Shown one piece after another: positions 1 through 5,934 of a stretch of 11,917 bases of DNA. Under the pieces are notes generated by a model that was given only the letters and a program-made list of their open reading frames with translations, was not told the origin of the DNA and made no database searches. Numbering within the stretch: the stretch's first letter is position 1; every line of letters starts with the position of its first letter. Source of the stretch: DASPKW01 sp038244055 (GTDB lineage: Bacteria; Planctomycetota; Phycisphaerae; Tepidisphaerales; Tepidisphaeraceae); NCBI GenBank assembly GCA_038244055.1, contig JBBRTW010000204.1, forward strand, positions 1-11,917, in the 5' to 3' direction. Made by a program: the position numbers and the translations under genes.

Positions 1-479
1 CCGCCTTCACGCTCGCCCACACGCTCACCCTCACCCTGTCCACGCTCAGCCTCACCTGGCCCGCGCTCAACTGGATCAACGTCCCGCGCGGTTTCGTCGA
101 ACTGATGATCGCCGCCAGCATCATCGCCATCGCCCTGCAAAATGTTCTCTGGCCCACCTCCGCCCGCGGAAAAGCCCGCCTCGCCATCGCCTTCGCCTTC
201 GGCCTCTTCCACGGCCTGGGCTTCGCCGGCGGCCTCAAGCAAGCTATGTCCGAAATGCCCGGCTCCACCATGGCCACCGCCCTGGGTTCCTTCAGCCTCG
301 GCGTCGAGCTCGGCCACCAGATCATCGTCCTGCCCCTCTTCATTCTCCTCTACGCCGCCAGATACGCAGGCCGCACCGCCGACCACCCTCGCCCCTGGGT
401 CGCCACCGCCGCCATGCGCTATTGCTCGGCCCTCATCTGCGCTGGAGGAATATGGTTCCTGGTCGAAGCCCTCAAGTAG
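1..479 (+). CDS. HupE/UreJ-like membrane protein, C-terminal part (5' end outside window)
   Basis: This is the end of an integral membrane protein that resembles the HupE/UreJ_2 family. The frame is open from base 3 to a TAG at 477-479, giving 158 visible residues and no upstream stop, so the true start lies outside the window. About five hydrophobic segments are visible. Family-like signatures are FTLAHTLTL near the left edge, GLFHGLGFAGG in the middle and GVELGHQ further on. Each contains a histidine in or beside a membrane segment, which fits the suspected metal-related role of HupE/UreJ proteins. That role is family knowledge only and the substrate here is unknown. An internal ATG at 105 would drop the first conserved histidine segment, so it is not taken as the start. 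The next gene is convergent, and the stop codon is also the first three bases of a 7-bp repeat array. Confidence 0.8.
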   Translation, partial: AFTLAHTLTLTLSTLSLTWPALNWINVPRGFVELMIAASIIAIALQNVLWPTSARGKARLAIAFAFGLFHGLGFAGGLKQAMSEMPGSTMATALGSFSLGVELGHQIIVLPLFILLYAARYAGRTADHPRPWVATAAMRYCSALICAGGIWFLVEALK

Positions 480-555
480 TTGATGTCCATTGTCAATTGT
501 CCATAGTCCATCGTCTCGACCATCAAAACCCTCACAACTAACAGCTAACAATGAA
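477..555 (+). repeat. Heptanucleotide repeat array A (after the HupE-like gene)
   Basis: Degenerate 7-bp units run from the TAG stop codon onward. The first unit is TAGTTGA. It is followed by TGTCCAT-type units at 484, 491, 498 and 505, with exact 7-bp phasing. The middle (about 512-534) is decayed, and the last units (535-555) change to a CAACTAA/CAGCTAA type. That second type resumes after the palindromic element at 553-656. The array is clear to the eye, but its right boundary is arbitrary because the units are degenerate. Confidence 0.75.
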
Positions 556-656
556 ATCATCCGCTGATCGGCCGAAAGGGTCAGGAGCCGGGGAACGATG
601 ATCAGCGTATGGGCATTCCTGGTGGCCGGCTCCTGACCCTGAAATGCGGATTTCAG
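553..656. repeat. Palindromic (REP/MITE-like) structured element
   Basis: The core is a perfect 15-bp inverted repeat, AGGGTCAGGAGCCGG at 577-591 against its complement at 626-640, with a 34-base loop. An outer stem can form between GAAAT+CCGC (553-557, 561-564) and GCGGATTTC (646-654). CTGAAAT at 639-645 and ATTTCAG at 650-656 also form a small hairpin around GCGG. In addition, CGCTGATC at 562-569 is complementary to GATCAGCG at 600-607, inside the loop of the core stem, which gives a pseudoknot-compatible order. No T-tract follows on either strand, so it does not look like a classical intrinsic terminator. It lies between two convergent genes and splits a heptamer array. No ORF is visible in it. 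Confidence 0.7.
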
Positions 657-661
657 CAGAG

Positions 662-756
662 CAAACTAACAACTGACAACGGACACCTGACAACGATCAA
701 CGAACAATGGACAATTGACCATTGACCATTGACCATAAACCATCGACCATCAACTA
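662..756 (-). repeat. Heptanucleotide repeat array B (after the GNAT gene)
   Basis: Twelve perfectly phased 7-bp units occupy 670-753 (84 bp), with less regular units at 662-669. On the + strand the units drift from CAACTGA through CAACGAA and CAATTGA to CCATTGA (twice in a row) and CCATCAA. Read on the minus strand, the array starts with the TAG stop codon of the acetyltransferase gene (754-756), again in a TAGTTGA unit. The gradual drift between neighbouring units suggests repeated slippage with mutation. Confidence 0.8.
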
Positions 757-1227
757 AATCCTCATCCCATAATGAATCTGCCTCCCCACCTCCTTAAACC
801 CCATGCTCGGATACAGACCCTGCCCCACCGGGTTCTGCTCCAGCGTTTCGATCTTCGCGACTTCCATTCCCGATAGTCGGAAGAAATCGACCGCGAACTG
901 GATCAGCGCCCGGCCGATCCCTTTCCCCTGACTGCCTGGGTCCACCGCCAGATTGGGTATCCATCCGATGCGACTGATGAGGTTCAATCGCGTCGTGATA
1001 TACCCCACAATCTTCCCGCCATCATCATCCACCGCCACAAAAACCCCATCCGGCTGCACCCGGCAATCCTCCGCGATGGCCGCGAGTTTCCGCGTCCGCC
1101 AGTCCCCCTGCCCGAACGCCCCGAGCGCATTCTCCATGTTGCGATCGATGGAAACCGGCCCAAACGTCAACCCCGTAATCTCCTGCAGCCGCTCCAGGTC
1201 GCCCGGTTGATAAGGTCGGATGGACAT
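754..1227 (-). CDS. GNAT family N-acetyltransferase
   Basis: A 157-residue cytoplasmic protein of normal length for a single-domain GNAT acetyltransferase, which transfers an acetyl group from acetyl-CoA to an amine. The acetyl-CoA binding motif A is clear: NLAVDPGSQGKGIGRALI spans residues 92-109, with the Q/R-x-x-G-x-G pyrophosphate loop at Q100-G-K-G-I-G105. Beta-strand 4 with VGYITTR precedes it at about 74-80. The LYPSMGF segment at 138-144 matches the usual motif B (Y-x-x-x-G-F). The substrate cannot be predicted. The ATG at 1225-1227 starts the conserved MSIRPYQPGD beginning. No good Shine-Dalgarno sequence is visible upstream of it. The gene converges on the HupE-like gene and is divergent from the + strand export cluster, so it is probably unrelated to that cluster. 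Confidence 0.88.
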   Translation of the reverse strand: MSIRPYQPGDLERLQEITGLTFGPVSIDRNMENALGAFGQGDWRTRKLAAIAEDCRVQPDGVFVAVDDDGGKIVGYITTRLNLISRIGWIPNLAVDPGSQGKGIGRALIQFAVDFFRLSGMEVAKIETLEQNPVGQGLYPSMGFKEVGRQIHYGMRI

Positions 1228-1325
1228 GGAGCAGATTGTTCATCGCGGCCGCCCAGACGTCAAACCATTACGACTTCGCCACATCCCGTCGCGTTCGGCC
1301 ACGAATTCAATCGGCCCTTCTGACT

Positions 1326-1414
1326 CCCTCTCCCAAGCGGCGCAGGTTGAGCCCATTCGCCGCGCCGCTCAATCGCCGCGTGGGAGAGCAAGATACAAGG
1401 GCGGGGGTGAGGGG
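1326..1414. repeat. Nested hairpin with G-rich tail, possible dispersed repeat
   Basis: CTCTCCCA at 1328-1335 pairs with TGGGAGAG at 1381-1388. Directly inside it, AGCGGCGC at 1336-1343 pairs with GCGCCGCT at 1362-1369. A G-rich segment, GGGCGGGGGTGAGGGG, follows at 1399-1414. The pattern CCCTCTCCC ... GGGAGAG ... GGGGTGAGGG resembles a dispersed palindromic element seen in many GC-rich bacterial genomes. That match is from memory and was not tested. There is no T-tract, so a terminator role is not supported. Confidence 0.45.
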
Positions 1415-1552
1415 TTTCGGCCTTGGGTGACGGCCATCGCAACGCCTCTCAATCAATTGCCTCTCTGAAAGCAGTCGCCACGCCCGCCCGCTTGCATCGC
1501 CCAATCTTCCCGATAGGTTTTGGCGCATCGCAAGGGCGCAATTCCGACAGTT

Positions 1553-1557
1553 GGGAG
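1553..1557 (+). promoter_or_regulatory. Ribosome binding site of the phosphoesterase fusion gene
   Basis: GGGAG sits five bases before the ATG at 1563. It chooses that ATG over the in-frame TTG at 1551, which lies upstream of this site and has no equivalent of its own. Confidence 0.7.
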
Positions 1558-1562
1558 AATTC

Positions 1563-4208
1563 ATGGCGTATCGTCTGATGCTGGCGTTGATCCTGCAAAC
1601 CGCGCTGATCGGCATCTGCCATGCCGAAGACCCCGCCTCCCAGGACGACCGACGCGTCGGCTCTCCCGAAAATGGCCGGACCATCGTCCCCACCGGCCAG
1701 GCCGTTCGCCCCGCCGGGTCCATCCTCCGCTATTTCGGCCGCCCCCTCGACATGGCGTTGTCGGCCGACCAGAAAACCCTCTTCGTCAAAGACACCGCCG
1801 GCCTGACCATCGTCGACGCCGCCACCTGGGAAATCCGCCAGCGCCTGCCTTTCAAGGACGATGCCGACAACACCGATGCCGGCTCGATGCACGGCATCGC
1901 CGTCGCCCCTGATGGAAATGTCTACCTCACCGGCGCGAAGCATTTTCTCTGGCATGCCATCATCGATCCCCAGGGCAAAGCCCAGTGGGCGCGCCAGATC
2001 CCCCTCCCCGGCCCGGATAAAAAACCCGCCGACGCGCTCGGGCTGGCCATCTCCGCCGATGGAAAATCCGCCTACATCTGCCTCTCCCGCAACAACACCA
2101 TCGGCGTCATCGATCTGATCGCCGGCAAACTCACCCGCCAGATCGATGTCGGCATCTGCCCCTACGACATCGTTCTCCTGCCCAATGGAAAAACCGCCTA
2201 CATCTCCAATTTCGGCGGCGCTCGCCCGACCAAAGGCCAGAAAACCGCCGACACCGCCGGCTCGGAAATGATCGTCGATGACCGCGGCATCGGCGCGAGT
2301 GGAACCCTTTCCAAAATCGACCTGGCCGCCGGGAAATCGATCGCGGAAATCACCGTCGGCCTCCACCCCGCCGGCATGGTCGTCGGCTCAAACCCCGCGC
2401 GACTATTCGTCGCCAACGCCAACTCCGACAGCGTAAGCTGCATCGACCTCGCCACCGACAAAGTCATCGAAGAAATCCCCGTCCGCCCCGATCCGCTTCT
2501 TCCCTTCGGCAGCATCACCAATGCGCTGGCCCTGAGCCACGATGGCAAATCCCTCTTCGTCGCCAATGGCGGCAACAACGCGCTGGCGGTCGTCGTCCTA
2601 AGCGCCGATGCCAATCAGAAAAGCGCCGTCAAGGGCTTCCTCCCCACCGCCTGGTTCCCCGGCGCGGTCCTCACTGATGGCAAGAGCCTCTTCGTCGCCA
2701 ATGTCAAAGGCGATGGCTCGCGCAACCCCTCGGCCGTCCGGGGCGGCGCGTTCGATCGCATCTACAATTCCACGCGCTACGTCGGCAGCCTCTCGCGCAT
2801 CGATCTCGCGGAACTGGCCGACCTCAAGAAGCACACTGCCCAGGTCCTGACCGATGCCCGCGTTCCCCAGGCCCTGCTCTCATTGGAAAAAGCCCGCAGC
2901 GATATCAAGCCCCTCCCTGTCCCCGCCCGCGTCGGCGAGCCCAGTGTCTTCGAGCATGTCGTCTACATCATCAAGGAAAACCGCACCTACGACCAGGTCC
3001 TCGGCGAACTGCCCAAAGGAAATGGCGACCCTCGCCTCTGCATCTTCGGCAGGGAGATCACGCCCAATCATCATGCCCTGGCCGACCAGTTCGTCCTGCT
3101 CGACAACTATTACTGCAACGGCGTCATCTCGGCCGATGGCCACCAATGGGCCACGCAGGGCCTGGTCTCCGCCTACCAGGAAAAAGGGTTCGGCGGTTTC
3201 GCCCGCTCCTACGATTTCGGCACCGATGCCCTCTGCTACGCCTCCAGCAATTTTCTCTGGGACAGCGCCCTCCTCGCCGGTCGGTCCTTCCGCAATTACG
3301 GCGAGTTCGATTTCCCCGATATCGTCCCCGCCAAAGCCACCTGGGGCGATGCGTGGAAGGATCAACTCAACGGCACCAGCAATGTCACCTTCAAGCAGAA
3401 AATCCTCATCGACACGCTCAAGAAATACACCAGCCCCATCTTCCCAGGCTGGGAGATGAAATTCTCCGATCAATATCGCGTCGATCAGTTTCTCAAGGAA
3501 TTCCGCGCGGCCGAGAAAACCGGGCAATGGGAGAATTTGGTCATCATCTACCTCCCCCAGGACCACACCAGCGGCACCAAGGCGACCGCCCCCTCCCCCC
3601 GCGCCCATCTGGCCGACAACGACCTCGCCCTCGGCCGGCTCATCGAGGCCATCTCCAAAAGCCGCTTCTGGGACAAGACCTGCATCTTCGTCAACGAGGA
3701 TGATCCGCAGGATGGCTTCGACCACGTCGATGGCCACCGCTCGCTCTGCCTCGTCGCCAGCCCCTACACCAAGCGCGGCCAGGTCGTCAGCAAGTTCTAC
3801 AACCAGACTTCCGTCCTCCACACCATGGAGCGCATGCTCGGCCTGCCCACCATGAACCAGCAGGTCGCCCAGGCCCCCACCATGGAAGATTGCTTCATCG
3901 AAAAACCCGACCTCGCCCCGTTCATCACCGTCCCCGTCACCATCGCCCTCGATGAACCCAACAAAAAACCCGCCGCCATGACCCCCACGCAGCGCGCCCT
4001 GGCCATCAAAGGTGAAAAAATGGACCTCAGCGAGCCCGACCTGATCAACGATGATGTCTTCAACCGAATCCTCTGGCACGCCGCCCGAGGCGAAGAACCC
4101 TACCCCACCAAATTCGCCGGCGCTCACGGCGGCCAACTCGAAAAGCTAGGCCTGAAACTAGAACGCGCCGCCGCCAGGAAAGACGCGGATGATGATGACG
4201 ACAAGTGA
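1563..4208 (+). CDS. Exported YncE-like beta-propeller / phosphoesterase (alkaline phosphatase superfamily) fusion
   Basis: An 881-residue two-domain protein. Residues 1-21 form a Sec signal peptide (cleavage likely after CHA), so it acts outside the cytoplasm. About residues 45-430 are YVTN/YncE-type propeller repeats, shown by recurrent phrases such as LALSHDGKSLFVANGGNNA and a following 'I-D-L-A' pattern. From about 455 a PF04185-type phosphoesterase domain begins: KENRTYDQVLG (E472, N473), QDHTSGT (666-672), NEDD (E712, D713, D714) and DHVDGHRS (720-727). These are the expected metal and catalytic segments of the phospholipase C / AcpA-like family, so the active site looks complete. The substrate is probably a phosphate ester, but its identity is unknown. 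The protein ends in an acidic DADDDDDK tail. The start was chosen by the GGGAG site. A stem-loop repeat follows the TGA immediately. Fusions of this type and length are familiar in planctomycetes and related bacteria. Confidence 0.88.
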   Translation: MAYRLMLALILQTALIGICHAEDPASQDDRRVGSPENGRTIVPTGQAVRPAGSILRYFGRPLDMALSADQKTLFVKDTAGLTIVDAATWEIRQRLPFKDDADNTDAGSMHGIAVAPDGNVYLTGAKHFLWHAIIDPQGKAQWARQIPLPGPDKKPADALGLAISADGKSAYICLSRNNTIGVIDLIAGKLTRQIDVGICPYDIVLLPNGKTAYISNFGGARPTKGQKTADTAGSEMIVDDRGIGASGTLSKIDLAAGKSIAEITVGLHPAGMVVGSNPARLFVANANSDSVSCIDLATDKVIEEIPVRPDPLLPFGSITNALALSHDGKSLFVANGGNNALAVVVLSADANQKSAVKGFLPTAWFPGAVLTDGKSLFVANVKGDGSRNPSAVRGGAFDRIYNSTRYVGSLSRIDLAELADLKKHTAQVLTDARVPQALLSLEKARSDIKPLPVPARVGEPSVFEHVVYIIKENRTYDQVLGELPKGNGDPRLCIFGREITPNHHALADQFVLLDNYYCNGVISADGHQWATQGLVSAYQEKGFGGFARSYDFGTDALCYASSNFLWDSALLAGRSFRNYGEFDFPDIVPAKATWGDAWKDQLNGTSNVTFKQKILIDTLKKYTSPIFPGWEMKFSDQYRVDQFLKEFRAAEKTGQWENLVIIYLPQDHTSGTKATAPSPRAHLADNDLALGRLIEAISKSRFWDKTCIFVNEDDPQDGFDHVDGHRSLCLVASPYTKRGQVVSKFYNQTSVLHTMERMLGLPTMNQQVAQAPTMEDCFIEKPDLAPFITVPVTIALDEPNKKPAAMTPTQRALAIKGEKMDLSEPDLINDDVFNRILWHAARGEEPYPTKFAGAHGGQLEKLGLKLERAAARKDADDDDDK

Positions 4209-4237
4209 CCGGTGGGGTAGACATTCTTGTCTGCCCC
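4209..4237 (+). repeat. Stem-loop repeat, copy 1
   Basis: The element starts one base after the TGA of the phosphoesterase gene with CCGGT. It then forms a 10-bp stem, GGGGTAGACA (4214-4223) with TGTCTGCCCC (4228-4237), closed by a TTCT loop and including one T-G wobble. A second copy lies at 9991-10018. An A-rich, not T-rich, tail follows (CAAAAAG), so on the coding strand it is not a standard intrinsic terminator. It may still protect or process the transcript end. Confidence 0.8.
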
Positions 4238-4421
4238 AAAAAGATTTCCTTATGTTGAGCGCCTCAAATCCTGCTATTAGCCCCACCCATTCTCATACCA
4301 GATTCTCCCCTAACCCACCCTTTTCCCCTCGCAACGCCCCCATTCAGAGTTAGTATGATAATCAACAGGCCAGCCCTTCGTTTCGGGATTGGCTTCACCT
4401 CTCGCGTCAACCGCCCGCCCC

Positions 4422-5837
4422 ATGAAGAGACACCGCGCCCCCATCCAGCACCTATTCACTGCAATTCGCGGCCTGCCCCTCTGCGCCGTCGCGCTTTCCC
4501 TGTTCCTCTCCGCCCCCCAATCCGCCGCCGAAAACCCGTCCCCTATCAGCTTCGAAAAGCAAGTCCTCCCCCTCTTCAATGCCGCCTGCGCCGGCTGCCA
4601 TCAACCCGGCAAACTCAAAGGCGGACTGGACCTGACGACCTTCAAAGGCACCATGACCGGCGGCAAGAACGGCCTGATCGTCAAACCCAGCGCCCCCGAA
4701 CTGAGCGCTCTGATTACCCAGATCACCGGGGATACACCCGAAATGCCCGCCAAGGGCGATCCTCTCACCAAGGCCGAAGTCGCCATCATCACCCAATGGG
4801 TCAAGGAAGGCGCTAAGGACGATTCTGCCCCCCTCGTCGCCACCGCCGGCGGCGCGCTCCCCGGCCCGGCCCCGCTCACCGCGCCGCCGGTTTACAGCGT
4901 TCCACCCGTGATCAGCGCGATGGCCTTCTCACCCGATGGTTCCATGCTGGCCGTCAGCGGCTATTACGAAGTCCTCCTCCATCGCACCGACGGCAGCGGC
5001 ATCGCCGCGCGTCTGCTCGGCGGCTCGCCGCGCATCCTGGCCATGTCCTTCTCGGCCGATGGAAAAAAGCTCGCCACCAGCGGCGGCGCTCCCGCTCAAT
5101 ATGGCCATATCCAGGTCTGGGATGTCGAGCATCGCACGCTCTCGGGCTCGTGGAAATACACCGCCGATACGCTCTTCGGCATCACCTTCTCCCCCGATGG
5201 CTCTCAGCTCGCCTTCGGGTGCGCCGACAAATCCTCCCGAGTCATCTCCGCCGCCGATGGCAAGGAACTCGTCAAGCTCGATCAGCACACCGATTGGTGC
5301 CTCGGCGCGGTCTTCACGATCGATGGCAAGCGCCTCCTCACGGCCGGCCGCGATCAGGCCATGAAACTCTCCAGCCTCGCCAACTCTCAGTTCATCGATG
5401 ATGTGAACAATCCGCTGGAGCCCATCTTCTGCATCGCGCGAAGCCCCGGGGAAGACATCGTCGCCTACGGCGGCGCGCTCGGCGGAGTCAAGACCTACCA
5501 AATCGCCGACAACCAGAAACGCACCGCCGGCCGAAACGACACGAATCTGTTGAAAGATTTCGAGCGCCAGCCCGCCGCCGTCAACGCCATCGCCTGGAAC
5601 CGTGACGCCACGCAAATCGCCGTCGCCAGCGAAGGCGAAGCCCGAGTCTACGATGCCAAAACCGGATCGCGCCTGGCCACACTCCCCGGCCACGAAGGCG
5701 GCATCTTCGCCATCTCCTTCTCCCCCGACGGTAAACGCATCGCCACCGGCGGCTACGACGGCATCGTCAGAATCTTCGAGATCCCCAGCGGCAAAGTCAT
5801 CGCGGCCTTCGTGGCCGTACCCATCGGGACAAAGTAG
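4422..5837 (+). CDS. Exported planctomycete cytochrome-c domain / WD40 propeller protein
   Basis: A 471-residue secreted protein. Residues 1-36 make a Sec signal peptide (hydrophobic core, cleavage near QSAA). A planctomycete-type cytochrome c domain (PSCyt1, PF07635-like) follows, with the heme motif C56-A-G-C-H60 after VLPLFNAA and the typical GGLDLTT and AIITQWVKEGA segments. From about residue 160 to the end are WD40-like repeats with recurring 'AFSPDG', 'SFSADGKKLATSG' and 'SFSPDGKRIATGGYDG', enough for about seven blades. The expected role is a periplasmic heme protein whose propeller binds a partner, and the reaction is not known. ATG 4422 is used because it leads directly into the signal peptide; an in-frame TTG at 4389 would add a non-hydrophobic extension. 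No Shine-Dalgarno sequence is visible. A lone -10-like TATGAT at 4354-4359 has no clear -35 partner. The TAG stop is the first part of array C, and the DUF1549 gene follows 97 bp later. Confidence 0.87.
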   Translation: MKRHRAPIQHLFTAIRGLPLCAVALSLFLSAPQSAAENPSPISFEKQVLPLFNAACAGCHQPGKLKGGLDLTTFKGTMTGGKNGLIVKPSAPELSALITQITGDTPEMPAKGDPLTKAEVAIITQWVKEGAKDDSAPLVATAGGALPGPAPLTAPPVYSVPPVISAMAFSPDGSMLAVSGYYEVLLHRTDGSGIAARLLGGSPRILAMSFSADGKKLATSGGAPAQYGHIQVWDVEHRTLSGSWKYTADTLFGITFSPDGSQLAFGCADKSSRVISAADGKELVKLDQHTDWCLGAVFTIDGKRLLTAGRDQAMKLSSLANSQFIDDVNNPLEPIFCIARSPGEDIVAYGGALGGVKTYQIADNQKRTAGRNDTNLLKDFERQPAAVNAIAWNRDATQIAVASEGEARVYDAKTGSRLATLPGHEGGIFAISFSPDGKRIATGGYDGIVRIFEIPSGKVIAAFVAVPIGTK

Positions 5838-5927
5838 TTGTTAGTTGCTAGTTGCTAGTTGCTAGTTGTTCGATGTTCGATGTTCTTTGTTCGACGTTCA
5901 ACTGTTCGATTGTTCGATGTTCATCGA
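5835..5927 (+). repeat. Heptanucleotide repeat array C (between WD40 and DUF1549 genes)
   Basis: The first unit, TAGTTGT at 5835-5841, contains the WD40 gene's stop codon. Three identical TAGTTGC units follow (5842-5862), then TAGTTGT again, then TCGATGT-type units from 5870 to 5920. Two units (5898-5905 and 5906-5913) are 8 bp, and the rest keep 7-bp phase. The array fills almost the whole intergenic gap and stops at the ribosome binding site of the next gene. Confidence 0.85.
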
Positions 5928-5929
5928 GG
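5926..5929 (+). promoter_or_regulatory. Ribosome binding site of the DUF1549/DUF1553 gene
   Basis: GAGG lies five bases before the ATG at 5935. It supports that start over the in-frame ATG at 5917 and TTG at 5866, both of which lie in repeat units without a binding site. Confidence 0.6.
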
Positions 5930-5934
5930 CCTTC

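Larger units (their letters stand above)
1228..1562. other. Divergent intergenic region, 335 bp
   Basis: This stretch separates the minus-strand acetyltransferase from the plus-strand phosphoesterase gene, so it should hold both promoters. No convincing -35/-10 pair was recognised on either strand. The only structured part is the nested hairpin at 1328-1388 with a G-rich tail. Short open frames across it have no family-like composition and appear to be chance. Confidence 0.5.

Noticed and set aside
477..756. CRISPR array
   Set aside because: The units are 7 bp, contiguous and degenerate, without spacers, and no cas gene is present.
1220..1468. Short + strand open frames across the divergent gap
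   Set aside because: They have no ribosome site or recognisable composition, and they overlap the acetyltransferase start and the hairpin.
4209..4250. Rho-independent terminator after the phosphoesterase gene
   Set aside because: The hairpin is followed by an A-run, not a T-run, on the coding strand, and no T-tract follows on the other strand. It was listed as a stem-loop repeat instead.
4255..4267. Small palindrome TTGAG-CGC-CTCAA
   Set aside because: Five-bp arms are expected by chance in a window this long, and nothing nearby suggests an operator.
4354..4359. TATGAT as a -10 promoter element for the WD40 gene
   Set aside because: No acceptable -35 sequence lies 16-18 bp upstream, so it is mentioned only as a possibility in that gene's entry.
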